Assembly (NCBI RefSeq): GCF_003732665.1
Contig: NZ_MOBP01000006.1
Location: 1-64,000 of the forward strand
DNA length: 64,000 nucleotides
DNA from: Pseudomonas frederiksbergensis
GTDB lineage: Bacteria; Pseudomonadota; Gammaproteobacteria; Pseudomonadales; Pseudomonadaceae
Direction of reading: 5' to 3'
Every line of letters starts with the position of its first letter. Positions within the stretch are counted from its first letter, which is position 1. A program made the translations under genes and the position numbers. Shown in pieces: positions 1 to 10,097 of this stretch. The notes beneath the pieces were generated by a model. The model was not told the DNA's origin and searched no databases. It worked only from the letters and a program-made list of their open reading frames with translations.

Positions 1-11
1 ATTAAATTCCG

Positions 12-49
12 AAACCCCTATCTGCGTATGCAGGTAGGGGTTTTGTTTT
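12..49 (+). terminator. Rho-independent terminator upstream of recC
   Basis: A 14-bp stem (AAACCCCTATCTGC against GCAGGTAGGGGTTT, one T-G wobble) with a GTAT loop runs into TTTTGTTTT. It probably ends a gene lying to the left of the window and separates it from recC. Confidence 0.85.
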
Positions 50-157
50 GCCTGCGAGAAAGTTCGTACAACATTCTCGGACGGCTCCCGGCTGTCACGG
101 TGTCTCGACAGTGCTAAGGTTTGGCCCTAGCTTTTCTATTTTTCCAAGGAAGCCTTT

Positions 158-3100
158 ATGTCGGACGCCGCGTCCCTCAATGCCGGTTTTATGGTGGTTC
201 AAAGCAACAGTCTGGATGAACTGCGTAGCCTGGTGATCAGCGTAATGCGGCACTACCCGCTGGCTCCCTTGGAAAATGAAATAGCCCTGGTGCAGAGTAA
301 CGGCATTGCTCAGTGGCTGAAGCTCGCACTGGCCGAAGATCCGGAAGACGACGATATGGGTGGCTGCGGTATCGCGGCTGCCATTGATGTTCAACTGCCC
401 GGCAGCTTCATGTGGCAGCTCTATCGCATGGTCCTGGGTCGCGATGAAATCCCGGCCAAATCCCTGCTCGATAAAGCACCGTTGACCTGGCGCCTGATGC
501 GCTTGTTGCCGCAGTTAATCAACCAGCCGCATTTCGAACCCCTGCAACGCTTCCTTACCAATGACACCGATCTGCGCAAACGCTATCAATTGTCTGAGCG
601 TCTGGCGGATCTGTTCGACCAATACCAGGTGTACCGCGCCGATTGGCTTGAGGATTGGGCTGAAGGCCGACATCAACTACGAAATGGCAGAGGCGAAGCC
701 AAGGCACTGACTCCGGCCAATTGCTGGCAGGCAGAGCTGTGGCGTGCGTTGCTGCTGGATGTGGGGGAGCAAGGCATGGCCCAAAGCCGTGCAGGTGTTC
801 ACCAACGTTTCATCGAACGCATCAATAATCTAGACACGGCACCCGCTGGACTTCCTTCCAGGGTGATCGTTTTCGGGATTTCTTCGCTACCCGCTCAAGC
901 ACTGGAAGCGCTCGCCGGACTGGCCCGATTCAGTCAGGTCCTGCTTTGCGTTCACAACCCATGTCGTCACCATTGGGCCGATATCGTCGCCGATAAAGAC
1001 CTGCTGCGGCATCAATACAAACGTCAGGCCCGCAAAAGCGGCATGCCGGTGGTCCTCGATCCGCAAACCCTACACCAACACGCCCATCCTCTATTGGCGG
1101 CATGGGGCAAGCAGGGACGGGACTACATCAACCTACTCGACAGCTACGACGATCCCGGCAGTTATCGCTCGGCCTTTCGTGATGGGCGCATCGATCTGTT
1201 CAGTGACAGCCAACCGCAGAACATGCTCAATCAATTGCAGGACGACATCCTGGAATTGCGCCCTTTAAACGAGACCCGCGAACATTGGCCCGCCGTCGAT
1301 CTACAGAGCGATAAATCGATCCGTTTTCACATTGCCCACAGCGCCCAGCGGGAAGTGGAAATCCTTCACGATCAATTGCTCGAACGCTTCAGCGCTGATC
1401 CAGACTTAAGACCCCGCGACGTGATCGTGATGGTCCCGGACATCGACAGTTACGCTCCGCATATCCGCGCGGTATTTGGCCAGTTGGAGCGCAATGACCC
1501 ACGCTTTATTCCATTCACCCTGGCGGATCAGGGCCAGCGCGGTCGTGACCCGCTGTTGATTGCTGTAGAGCACCTGCTAAAGCTGCCAGAAAGTCGTTTC
1601 CCGGTCAGCGAGATTCTCGATCTGCTGGACGTACCCGCACTACGGGCCCGGTTCGGCGTGGAAGAGTCCGACCTGCCAACCCTGCATCGCTGGATCGAAG
1701 GCGCCGGCATTCGTTGGGGAATGAATGCCGAGCAACGAGCCGCCCTCGGCCTGCCACAAGAACTGGAGCAAAACAGTTGGCGCTTCGGCCTGCGACGGAT
1801 GCTCCTCGGTTATGCAGTGGGCAGCGCCAATGCCTGCGAAGGGATAGAACCTTACGACGAGATCGGCGGATTGGACGCCGCGCTCATCGGGCCTCTGGTT
1901 GCACTGCTGGACGCGCTGGAGATCGCGCATCAGGAGCTCATGCAACCGGCTCCACCCAAACAATGGGGTGTGCGGTTGCAAGGCCTGGTCCAGCTGTTTT
2001 TCAAGGCCAGCAATGAGCACGACGACTACTTGTTGGCTCAACTCGAAGAACTGCGCGAAACCTGGCTGGATACGTGCGAGGCCGTGGGATTACAGGATGA
2101 GTTACCGCTGACGGTGGTCCGAGAGGCGTGGTTGGCCGGTCTCGATCAGGGCCGCTTGTCCCAGCGTTTTCTGGCAGGCGCCGTCAACTTCTGCACCCTG
2201 ATGCCGATGCGAGCGATCCCGTTCAAACTGGTGTGCCTGCTCGGAATGAATGACGGGGATTATCCTCGCGCACAACCGCCGCTGGACTTTGACCTGATGG
2301 GCAGTGACTACCGCCCCGGTGATCGTTCCCGCCGAGAAGATGATCGCTATCTCCTGCTGGAAGCGCTGTTGTCGGCGCGCAATCAGCTTTATATCAGTTG
2401 GGTCGGTCGCAGCATTCGCGACAACAGCGAGCGTCCGGCATCGGTGCTGATTGGCCAGTTACGTGACCACCTCGCCAGCGGTTGGCGACTGAATGAAGAG
2501 CAAGAAAACCTGGTCGAAGCGATGACCCAGGAACACCCCCTGCAACCCTTCAGTGCCCGCTACTTCCACGAAGGTGATGCGTTGTTCAGCTACGCCAGCG
2601 AATGGCAGGTGCTCCATCAAGCCAACGGGCAAGCCACTGATGTCGAGGTTCTCGCACCCTACGTTCAGGACGAACCATTGGGTCTTGGCCAATTGCAGGA
2701 TTTCCTGCGCAACCCCGTAAGACATTTCTTCAGTCAGCGCCTGAAAGTTTTCTTTGAAGCGGCCGAAGTCCCGTTGGCCGATGAAGAGCCTTTCGTACTC
2801 GACGCGCTGCAACGCTATAGCCTCAGTGACAGTTTGCTCGAAGCGGCACTCAGCCAACTGGAACACTCCGATCAGGCGCTGGAGGCGCATGCCATACGCC
2901 TGCAAAACAGTGGCCTGCTACCCATGGCCGGTTTCGGCGAATGCCTGCAACGAGAGTTGATCGAGCCGTTGCCTGATCTGCTGCAACGCTACCAACAGCT
3001 CCTGGCGTTGTGGCCAACGCCGCTGACCAGCGCTTTGCCGGTGAGTCTGGAGCTGCACGACTTGCGCCTTGAAGGCTGGCTCAGCGGCCTGCATCAGCGC

Positions 3101-3610
3101 GCGGACGGCGGCATGCTGTCGGTCACCACGATTCCCAACAGCATTGGCTCGATCAAGACCCGCAAGTGGCATCGCCTGACGCGACCCTGGGTCAATCACC
3201 TGGTTGCCTGTGCCAGCGGCCTGGCGATGACTACTGCATTGGTGGCCAGCGATGACACTCTGCTCCTGGAGCCATTGACGGCGGAGGCTGCGCTGCAAAC
3301 GCTCGGCAATCTGCTGCTGGCCTGGCAAACAGGCATGCGTCAACCACTGCCGATCGCAGTGAAAACCGCTTTCGCCTGGCTCGGTCAAACCGACCCGGTC
3401 AAAGCCGAAGCCGCCGCGCGAAAAGCGTACGAAGGCGATGGCCAGACCACCGATGGCGAGCGCCGCGAAAGCCCGGCACTCGCCCGGCAATTCGCCGATT
3501 ACGACAGCCTGGTCAGCGATGAGACTTTCTCCGGTTGGTGCGACGCTTTATACCGGCCACTGCTTGAAGCTCCTTGGCGTTCACTGACCAGCGAAGGGGC
3601 ACGTTCATGA
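158..3610 (+). CDS. recC: Exodeoxyribonuclease V subunit gamma, RecC
   Basis: RecC is the Chi-recognition subunit of the cytoplasmic RecBCD helicase-nuclease, which processes double-strand breaks for RecA and degrades linear foreign DNA. The 1150-aa length is normal for the family. Family blocks are visible: VQSNGIAQWLKLALAE near residue 47, LHRWIEGAGIRWGM near residue 508, and GDRSRREDDRYLLLEAL near residue 720. RecC is a helicase-fold protein without a working ATP site, and I see no Walker motif. AAGGA 7 nt upstream of the ATG supports the start. It is first in a recC-recB-recD operon, and its stop overlaps the recB start by 4 nt. Confidence 0.96.
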   Translation: MSDAASLNAGFMVVQSNSLDELRSLVISVMRHYPLAPLENEIALVQSNGIAQWLKLALAEDPEDDDMGGCGIAAAIDVQLPGSFMWQLYRMVLGRDEIPAKSLLDKAPLTWRLMRLLPQLINQPHFEPLQRFLTNDTDLRKRYQLSERLADLFDQYQVYRADWLEDWAEGRHQLRNGRGEAKALTPANCWQAELWRALLLDVGEQGMAQSRAGVHQRFIERINNLDTAPAGLPSRVIVFGISSLPAQALEALAGLARFSQVLLCVHNPCRHHWADIVADKDLLRHQYKRQARKSGMPVVLDPQTLHQHAHPLLAAWGKQGRDYINLLDSYDDPGSYRSAFRDGRIDLFSDSQPQNMLNQLQDDILELRPLNETREHWPAVDLQSDKSIRFHIAHSAQREVEILHDQLLERFSADPDLRPRDVIVMVPDIDSYAPHIRAVFGQLERNDPRFIPFTLADQGQRGRDPLLIAVEHLLKLPESRFPVSEILDLLDVPALRARFGVEESDLPTLHRWIEGAGIRWGMNAEQRAALGLPQELEQNSWRFGLRRMLLGYAVGSANACEGIEPYDEIGGLDAALIGPLVALLDALEIAHQELMQPAPPKQWGVRLQGLVQLFFKASNEHDDYLLAQLEELRETWLDTCEAVGLQDELPLTVVREAWLAGLDQGRLSQRFLAGAVNFCTLMPMRAIPFKLVCLLGMNDGDYPRAQPPLDFDLMGSDYRPGDRSRREDDRYLLLEALLSARNQLYISWVGRSIRDNSERPASVLIGQLRDHLASGWRLNEEQENLVEAMTQEHPLQPFSARYFHEGDALFSYASEWQVLHQANGQATDVEVLAPYVQDEPLGLGQLQDFLRNPVRHFFSQRLKVFFEAAEVPLADEEPFVLDALQRYSLSDSLLEAALSQLEHSDQALEAHAIRLQNSGLLPMAGFGECLQRELIEPLPDLLQRYQQLLALWPTPLTSALPVSLELHDLRLEGWLSGLHQRADGGMLSVTTIPNSIGSIKTRKWHRLTRPWVNHLVACASGLAMTTALVASDDTLLLEPLTAEAALQTLGNLLLAWQTGMRQPLPIAVKTAFAWLGQTDPVKAEAAARKAYEGDGQTTDGERRESPALARQFADYDSLVSDETFSGWCDALYRPLLEAPWRSLTSEGARS

Positions 3611-6600
3611 CCACGAAAACACCGTTGGCCCTGGCCTTCCCCCTGCGTGGCAGCCAACTGATCGAGGCCAGCGCCGGGACCGGCAAGACCTTCACCATCT
3701 CCGCACTGTATTTGCGTCTGGTCCTGGGACATGGCGGCGAGTCGACCGGTTTTGGCCGTGAATTGTTGCCACCGCAAATCCTCGTCGTGACCTTTACCGA
3801 CGCGGCCACCAAAGAACTGCGCGAACGTATTCGTACACGTCTGGCCGAAGCCGCTCGTTTTTTTCGCGACGAGATTGCGGCACCCGATGGGCTGATCGCC
3901 GAGTTGCGCGAGGAGTTTCTTCCAGGGCAATGGTCCGGTTGCGCAAACCGCCTCGACATCGCAGCTCAATGGATGGACGAAGCGGCGGTCTCGACTATCC
4001 ACAGTTGGTGTCAGCGCATGCTGCGCGAGCACGCCTTCGACAGTGGCAGTCTGTTTACCCAAACCCTGGAAACCGATCACAGTGATTTGCTGGGCGAGGT
4101 CCTGCGCGATTACTGGCGGCTGTTCTGCTACCCGATGCAAGGCGATGCACTGAATTGGGTTCGTGGCAATTGGGGTGGCCCCGCCGCATTGCTCCCAAGG
4201 GTGCGTGGGCTGTTCGCCAGCGAACGCGATAGCGTAGTAGGGAAAGAGCCGGCCGAACTGATCGCCGAGTGCCTGCTCGAAAGACGCTCGGCATTGCTCG
4301 AACTCAAGATGCCCTGGCGCCAATGGGCGGACGAGCTGCTTGCGATCTGTCACCAGGGCGTGGCGAGCAAAAGCGTCGACGGGCGCAAGATGCAGGCGCG
4401 CTACTTCGAGCCCTGGTTCGAAAAGATCAAGGCCTGGGCCGACGATGAAGCTCTCGAGCAATTGGATATCGGCACCGGCTTCACGCGCCTGACCCCTGAT
4501 GGCATGGCTGAAGCCTGGAAGGGTGAAGCGCCCCGTCATCCCGGTTTAGAGGCGATGCCTGGCCTCAAGATCAGTCTCGATGGTTTGCCGACCCCTGATG
4601 CGGCCGTCCTGCAACATGCCGCCCAGTGGGTCGGTGCACGCTTCGAAGAGGAAAAGCGCCGCCGTGCGGAAATGGGCTTCGATGACATGTTGCTGCGCCT
4701 CGATGCTGCCTTGCAGTCGGATGGTGGCGAGCGTCTGGCCACCCTGATTCGCGAACAGTTTCCGGTGGCATTGATCGACGAATTCCAAGACACCGACCCG
4801 GTGCAATACCGCATCTTCGAAAGCATCTATCGCATCGAAGACAACAACCCCGAGTGCGGCCTGTTCCTGATCGGCGACCCGAAGCAGGCGATCTACGCGT
4901 TTCGCGGCGCCGACATCTACACCTACCTGCGCGCCCGCCAGGCCACCACTGGCCGCCTGCATACGCTGGGCACCAACTTCCGTTCCAGCCATGGCATGGT
5001 CGATGCGGTGAACCATGTTTTCGAGCGCGCCGAGTTGCGTGAAACCGGACGCGGTGCGTTCCTCTTCCGCGAAAAAAATGGCGATAACCCCGTACCGTTC
5101 TTGCCCGTCGAATCCCAGGGGCGCAAAGAGGTTTTGCAAATCGATGGCCAGAATGTTCCGGCACTGAACATCTGGCATCTGCCTGCCGAGCAGCCGCTGT
5201 CCGGCGTGGTGTACCGACAACAACTGGCCGCTGCCTGTGCCAGTGAAATCACCGCTTTGCTCAATGGCGGGCAACAAGGTCGTGCGGGCTTCATACAGGA
5301 CGGCAAAGACTTCCGGGGCTTGCTACCAGCCGATATCGCGATTCTGGTACGCGACGGCAAAGAAGCCCAGGCCGTGCGCGGTGAACTGTCCGCTCGTGGT
5401 ATACGCAGCGTTTATCTGTCGGATAAGGACTCGGTGTTCGCCGCCCAGGAGGCCCATGACCTGCTGACCTGGCTCAAGGCCTGCGCCGAGCCGGATGTCG
5501 AGCGTCCCCTGCGAGCCGCGCTGGCCTGCATCACGCTGAACCTCTCGCTGGCTGAACTTGAGCAACTGAACCAGGACGAACTGGCCTGGGAAGCGCGGGT
5601 CATGCAGTTCCGTCGTTATCGCGAGATCTGGCGCAAGCAAGGCGTGCTGCCGATGCTGCGACGCCTGCTGCATGACTTCAAGTTGCCCCAGGCCTTGATC
5701 ACCCGTAATGACGGCGAGCGGGTATTGACCAACCTGCTGCACCTGTCCGAGTTGCTGCAACAGGCAGCCGCCGAACTCGACGGCGAGCAAGCCCTGATCC
5801 GGCATTTGTCCGAGCACCTGGCGCTGTCCGGGCAGGCGGGCGAAGAGCAGATCCTGCGCCTGGAAAGCGACGAGCAACTGGTCAAGGTCGTGACCATCCA
5901 CAAGTCCAAGGGCCTTGAGTACCCCTTGGTGTTCCTGCCATTCATCTGCTCGGCAAAACCGGTGGACGGCAGTCGTTTGCCGTTGCATTACCACGACGCC
6001 GCCGGCAAGGCCCAGGTGACGCTGAAACCAACCGCCGAGTTGATCGCCCTGGCCGATGACGAGCGGCTGGCCGAGGATTTGCGCTTGCTCTATGTGGCGT
6101 TGACGCGGGCGCAACATGCTTGTTGGCTCGGTGTCACCGATCTCAAGCGCGGCAATAACAACAGCTCGGTACTGCACCTGTCGGCATTGGGTTACCTGTT
6201 GGGTGGCGGTGCGGTATTGGCCGAGTCCGCCGGTCTGAAGCGCTGGCTCGAAGACCTGCAACAGAATTGCCCGGCGCTGAGCTGCAGCGAGATGCCTGAG
6301 GCGACCGCCGAGCACTACCATCCCCCGCGCAACGAAGCGACCTTGCTCGCGCCGCTGATCCCCAAGCGCAAGGCCAGTGAAAACTGGTGGATTGCCTCCT
6401 ACAGCGCCTTGCGCATTGGCGACAGCATGAGTGTGGGCACTGACGAAGCACCGGAAAGTCCGCAAGCGCAAAAGCTCTTCGACGATGAACGTCTCGATCC
6501 AGAGGCACCACGGGAACTGATAACCGGCGGTGCGGATATTCACCGATTCCCCCGTGGTCCGAACCCTGGCACCTTTCTTCACGGCTTGCTGGAATGGGCC

Positions 6601-7296
6601 GGTGACGAAGGCTTCAGCGCGCCCCCCCAAGCTGTGGAAGACGCTGTTGCCCGTCGCTGCAATCGACGTGGTTGGGAAGGCTGGATCATCACGCTGAGCG
6701 ACTGGCTGCAGCATTTGCTTAAGTCACCGTTGCACATTGGCGGCGAGCAGCCACCGGTGGTTTTCGAGCAACTGACCCAATACCGGGTCGAGATGGAGTT
6801 CTGGTTCGCCAGCCACAAGGTCGATGTGCTCAAGCTCGATGAACTGGTGCGCCAATTCACCCACAACGGCGTGGCCCGGGTGGCCGCTGAACCGGTGCTG
6901 CTCAACGGCATGTTCAAGGGCTTTATCGACCTGACGTTCGAGCACGACGGCCGCTATTACGTCGCCGATTACAAATCCAACTGGCTCGGTGTCGACGACT
7001 CGGCCTACACCGAGCAGGCCATGGAGCAATCAATCCTCGATAACCGCTATGACCTGCAATACGTGTTGTACCTGCTGGCCCTGCATCGTCAGCTCAAGGC
7101 ACGTTTGCCCGACTACGATTACGACCGGCATGTCGGCGGCGCGTTGTACCTGTTCCTGCGCGGCACGCGAGCGGCCAGTCAAGGCGTGTATTTCGCCCGG
7201 CCGCCACGGGAATTGATCGAGCGTCTGGACCGTTTGTTCCAGGGCAAGCCGGAACCCAAGGCCGAGCCCGCCTGGGAACAGGGAGTACTGCTATGA
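3607..7296 (+). CDS. recB: Exodeoxyribonuclease V subunit beta, RecB
   Basis: RecB is the 3'-5' superfamily 1 helicase and the only nuclease of RecBCD. At 1229 aa it is full length. The Walker A motif is EASAGTGKT (residues 20-28). VALIDEFQDTDPVQYR carries the DEFQD Walker B box, and VTIHKSKGLEYPLVFLP and LRLLYVALTRAQHACW are UvrD-like helicase motifs. The C-terminal nuclease domain keeps its metal-binding residues: D1108 in GFIDLTF, and D1121 and K1123 in VADYKSNW. An upstream ATG at 3574 is in frame, but the ATG at 3607 overlaps the recC stop as ATGA and begins at the conserved MTTKTPLALAFPLRG, so I use it. Confidence 0.97.
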   Translation: MTTKTPLALAFPLRGSQLIEASAGTGKTFTISALYLRLVLGHGGESTGFGRELLPPQILVVTFTDAATKELRERIRTRLAEAARFFRDEIAAPDGLIAELREEFLPGQWSGCANRLDIAAQWMDEAAVSTIHSWCQRMLREHAFDSGSLFTQTLETDHSDLLGEVLRDYWRLFCYPMQGDALNWVRGNWGGPAALLPRVRGLFASERDSVVGKEPAELIAECLLERRSALLELKMPWRQWADELLAICHQGVASKSVDGRKMQARYFEPWFEKIKAWADDEALEQLDIGTGFTRLTPDGMAEAWKGEAPRHPGLEAMPGLKISLDGLPTPDAAVLQHAAQWVGARFEEEKRRRAEMGFDDMLLRLDAALQSDGGERLATLIREQFPVALIDEFQDTDPVQYRIFESIYRIEDNNPECGLFLIGDPKQAIYAFRGADIYTYLRARQATTGRLHTLGTNFRSSHGMVDAVNHVFERAELRETGRGAFLFREKNGDNPVPFLPVESQGRKEVLQIDGQNVPALNIWHLPAEQPLSGVVYRQQLAAACASEITALLNGGQQGRAGFIQDGKDFRGLLPADIAILVRDGKEAQAVRGELSARGIRSVYLSDKDSVFAAQEAHDLLTWLKACAEPDVERPLRAALACITLNLSLAELEQLNQDELAWEARVMQFRRYREIWRKQGVLPMLRRLLHDFKLPQALITRNDGERVLTNLLHLSELLQQAAAELDGEQALIRHLSEHLALSGQAGEEQILRLESDEQLVKVVTIHKSKGLEYPLVFLPFICSAKPVDGSRLPLHYHDAAGKAQVTLKPTAELIALADDERLAEDLRLLYVALTRAQHACWLGVTDLKRGNNNSSVLHLSALGYLLGGGAVLAESAGLKRWLEDLQQNCPALSCSEMPEATAEHYHPPRNEATLLAPLIPKRKASENWWIASYSALRIGDSMSVGTDEAPESPQAQKLFDDERLDPEAPRELITGGADIHRFPRGPNPGTFLHGLLEWAGDEGFSAPPQAVEDAVARRCNRRGWEGWIITLSDWLQHLLKSPLHIGGEQPPVVFEQLTQYRVEMEFWFASHKVDVLKLDELVRQFTHNGVARVAAEPVLLNGMFKGFIDLTFEHDGRYYVADYKSNWLGVDDSAYTEQAMEQSILDNRYDLQYVLYLLALHRQLKARLPDYDYDRHVGGALYLFLRGTRAASQGVYFARPPRELIERLDRLFQGKPEPKAEPAWEQGVLL

Positions 7297-9401
7297 GCCG
7301 CACCTTCGCCGATCTGTTGCCCACGCCACTGGCGGCCGAAAGCCTGGCGGGCCTGGCGCCGTTGACCCGTGCTGATGATCTGTTGCTGCTGCTCACCCGT
7401 TGGGTCGAGCGTGGTTGGCTGCGGGCACTGGACAAGGCGTTCGTGGCCTTTCTCCACGAACTTGCCCCCGACGATGATCCGCTGGTGCTGCTGGCGGCGG
7501 CGTTGACCAGCCACCAGCTCGGCCATGGTCACGTGTGCCTGGATCTGTTCGAGACGCTCAAGGCGCCGGACTTCGCATTGTCGCTGCCGCCGGAAGGTGA
7601 TGTGCAAGGTGGCGTGATGTTGCTGCCGTCGCAATTGCTTGAGGCGCTGGACGGCGCCCACTGGTGCAAGGTGCTGGCCTCCAGCAGTCTGGTGGCGCTG
7701 GCGGTAGATGGTCGTGAGGCCGCGCAGCATCGACCGCTGGTGCTGTCGGGCAAACGTCTGTACCTGCGCCGCTACTGGGCTTACGAACGACGCATCGACA
7801 ATGCCCTGCGCCAGCGCCTGGCGGAACATGAAGCCGCACCCGCGGATCTGCGCCAACGCCTGACCGGTTTGTTTGGCCCCGCCAAGCCTGGCGAAGTGAT
7901 CGACTGGCAAAAACTCGCTTGTGCGCTGGCCACTCGTAGCGCCTTCAGTATCGTCACCGGCGGCCCCGGGACCGGCAAGACCACCACGGTGGTGCGTTTG
8001 CTGGCGTTGCTCCAGGCACCTGCCGTGGAGGCCGGCAAACCGTTGCGTATTCGCCTGGCCGCGCCTACCGGCAAGGCTGCCGCGCGGCTGACGGAATCCA
8101 TCAGTCAGCAGGTACAAAGCCTGAAAGTTGCCGAAGCGGTGCGGGACAAGATTCCCTCCGATGTCACCACGGTGCACCGTCTGCTCGGCAGTCGACCCGG
8201 CACCCGACATTTCCGCCACCATGCCGGCAACCGTTTGCCACTGGATGTGTTGGTGGTCGATGAAGCATCGATGATCGACCTGGAAATGATGGCCAATTTG
8301 CTCGACGCCTTGCCGGCCCATGCGCGACTGGTGCTGCTCGGCGACAAGGACCAATTGGCCTCGGTGGAAGCGGGCGCCGTGTTGGGGGATCTGTGTCGCG
8401 ACGCCGAGGCCGGCTGGTACAGCCCCCGGACTCGCCAGTGGCTGGAGGCCGTCAGCGGTGAAAGTCTTGAGGCCAGCGGCTTGCACGAGGACACCGAGGG
8501 CACTCATCCCTTGGCCCAGCAAGTGGTGATGTTGCGGCACTCACGTCGCTTCGGCGAAGGCAGCGGTATTGGCCAGTTGGCCCGTTGGGTCAATCAGCAG
8601 CGCCCGGAAGAGGCTCGCCAACTGTTGGCCGAACGCAACTATAAAGACGTGTTTTCCCTGTCACTCAAGGGTGAGCAGGACAAAGCTCTGGAGCGTCTGC
8701 TGCTCGACGGCCACAACGACGGGCCACAAGGTTATCGGCATTACCTGAGCCTGCTGCGCAACCAGCGGCCGCCCGTCGGCAGCAGTCTCGATGATCCACG
8801 CTGGACCGATTGGGCCCGGCAAGTACTGAATGCCTTCGACACCTTTCAGTTGCTGTGCGCCGTGCGCAAAGGGCCGTGGGGCGTGGAAGGCTTGAACCAG
8901 CGCGTGACCGACGCCTTGCTCAAGGCTCGTCTGATCGACAACGACCAGCAGTGGTACGAAGGCCGGCCGGTGCTGATGACCCGCAACGACTACGGCCTGG
9001 GCTTGATGAACGGCGACATCGGTATCGCGCTGAAGCTCCCGGAGCGCGACGGACCTGAGGCCGGCAAGCCTGTTTTGCGCGTTGCGTTCCCTCGCAACGA
9101 CGGTCAGGGTGGCGTGCGATTTGTGCTGCCGAGCCGGCTTAACGATGTCGAGACCGTGTACGCGATGACGGTACACAAATCCCAGGGCTCGGAATTTGCC
9201 CACACCGCGTTGATCCTGCCGGATGCCCTGAACCCGGTGTTGACCAAGGAGTTGATCTACACCGGAATCACCCGGGCCAAGGACTGGTTCACCCTGATCG
9301 AACCCCGTGCCGGGGTATTCGAAGAGGCGGTGCAACGCAAAGTGAAGCGCTTGAGCGGGTTGATGCTGGAGTTGGAAGAGGGTGTTGAGTTTAGCTCTTA
9401 A
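7293..9401 (+). CDS. recD: Exodeoxyribonuclease V subunit alpha, RecD
   Basis: RecD is the 5'-3' superfamily 1 helicase motor of RecBCD. The protein is 702 aa. Walker A is GGPGTGKTTT (from residue 223), Walker B is VLVVDEASMIDLEMM, and the C-terminal UvrD-like motifs are YAMTVHKSQGSEF and ELIYTGITRAKDW. The ATG overlaps the recB stop by 4 nt, so recC, recB and recD are probably translationally coupled. The protein is somewhat longer than the E. coli one (about 608 aa), as is usual in Pseudomonas. Confidence 0.96.
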   Translation: MSRTFADLLPTPLAAESLAGLAPLTRADDLLLLLTRWVERGWLRALDKAFVAFLHELAPDDDPLVLLAAALTSHQLGHGHVCLDLFETLKAPDFALSLPPEGDVQGGVMLLPSQLLEALDGAHWCKVLASSSLVALAVDGREAAQHRPLVLSGKRLYLRRYWAYERRIDNALRQRLAEHEAAPADLRQRLTGLFGPAKPGEVIDWQKLACALATRSAFSIVTGGPGTGKTTTVVRLLALLQAPAVEAGKPLRIRLAAPTGKAAARLTESISQQVQSLKVAEAVRDKIPSDVTTVHRLLGSRPGTRHFRHHAGNRLPLDVLVVDEASMIDLEMMANLLDALPAHARLVLLGDKDQLASVEAGAVLGDLCRDAEAGWYSPRTRQWLEAVSGESLEASGLHEDTEGTHPLAQQVVMLRHSRRFGEGSGIGQLARWVNQQRPEEARQLLAERNYKDVFSLSLKGEQDKALERLLLDGHNDGPQGYRHYLSLLRNQRPPVGSSLDDPRWTDWARQVLNAFDTFQLLCAVRKGPWGVEGLNQRVTDALLKARLIDNDQQWYEGRPVLMTRNDYGLGLMNGDIGIALKLPERDGPEAGKPVLRVAFPRNDGQGGVRFVLPSRLNDVETVYAMTVHKSQGSEFAHTALILPDALNPVLTKELIYTGITRAKDWFTLIEPRAGVFEEAVQRKVKRLSGLMLELEEGVEFSS

Positions 9402-9433
9402 TATGCCAATCGGTTGACGACGTAAATCTGTCT

Positions 9434-9467
9434 GAAACGCCCGGTTTTACAGCCTCGCGGGTGTTTC
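9434..9467 (+). terminator. Weak hairpin after recD
   Basis: GAAACGCCCG pairs with CGGGTGTTTC (one G-T wobble) across a 14-nt loop, 32 nt after the recD stop. There is no clear T-run, so an intrinsic terminator is only possible. Confidence 0.35.
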
Positions 9468-9521
9468 GGTGCTGTGCTATCGTTGCGGCATTATTCCGTT
9501 GAATTCGAAGAGAATCCCTGC

Positions 9522-10097
9522 ATGAAGTTGGCTGTCCGGGCGACAGAGAGCGTCATCGGCTGCAAGCGTATATTGCTTGTCGGCCTGCTCTGGTGGCTGA
9601 CCGGAATTGCATTCGCTCAGTCTGAAACCACCGTCAGCATGGCCGATCAACGGGCCAAAGCGGTCACCCAAGTGGTGCTCGGGATTCTCAGTTATGCCCG
9701 CTGGCCCGTGGAGCCTGCGCAGTTGCGTCTGTGCGTGGTCGGTCCGACCGAATACACCGACGATCTGGTGAAAGGTTCCACCCAGGCCACCGGTCGCCCT
9801 GTCACTGTCCAACGTCTGCTGGCCGACAACCCGGCGATTGCCAGCGAGTGCGATGCGGTCTACATCGGCAAACTGACCGCCGATGAACGCAGCCGTTTGT
9901 TCGCCTCGTTGATCGGCCAACCGGTGTTGAGCATCAGCGAGAGCAGCGATCAGTGCACCGTCGGCAGCCTGTTCTGCCTGCGGGTCAGCGATGATCAAGT
10001 GTCCTTCGAGGTCAACCTCGATTCCGTCGCCCGCAGTGGCGTGCGCATTCACCCGAGCGTGTTGCAACTGTCGCGCCGTAAGCCGGCGGCGCCATGA
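9522..10097 (+). CDS. yfiR: YfiR family periplasmic regulator of YfiN
   Basis: YfiR is a small periplasmic protein (DUF4154) that in P. aeruginosa binds and represses the diguanylate cyclase YfiN, with release under envelope or redox stress. The 191-aa product has a basic N-terminus, a hydrophobic signal segment around residues 16-32 ending in FAQS, and the family blocks ILSYARWP, LRLCVVGPTEY and CDAVYIG. Cysteines in SDQCTVGSLFCLRV fit the redox-sensing disulphide chemistry described for YfiR. The ATG at 9522, preceded by GAAGAGA, is preferred to an in-frame ATG at 9474 because it starts directly at the signal peptide. The stop overlaps yfiN by 4 nt. Confidence 0.9.
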   Translation: MKLAVRATESVIGCKRILLVGLLWWLTGIAFAQSETTVSMADQRAKAVTQVVLGILSYARWPVEPAQLRLCVVGPTEYTDDLVKGSTQATGRPVTVQRLLADNPAIASECDAVYIGKLTADERSRLFASLIGQPVLSISESSDQCTVGSLFCLRVSDDQVSFEVNLDSVARSGVRIHPSVLQLSRRKPAAP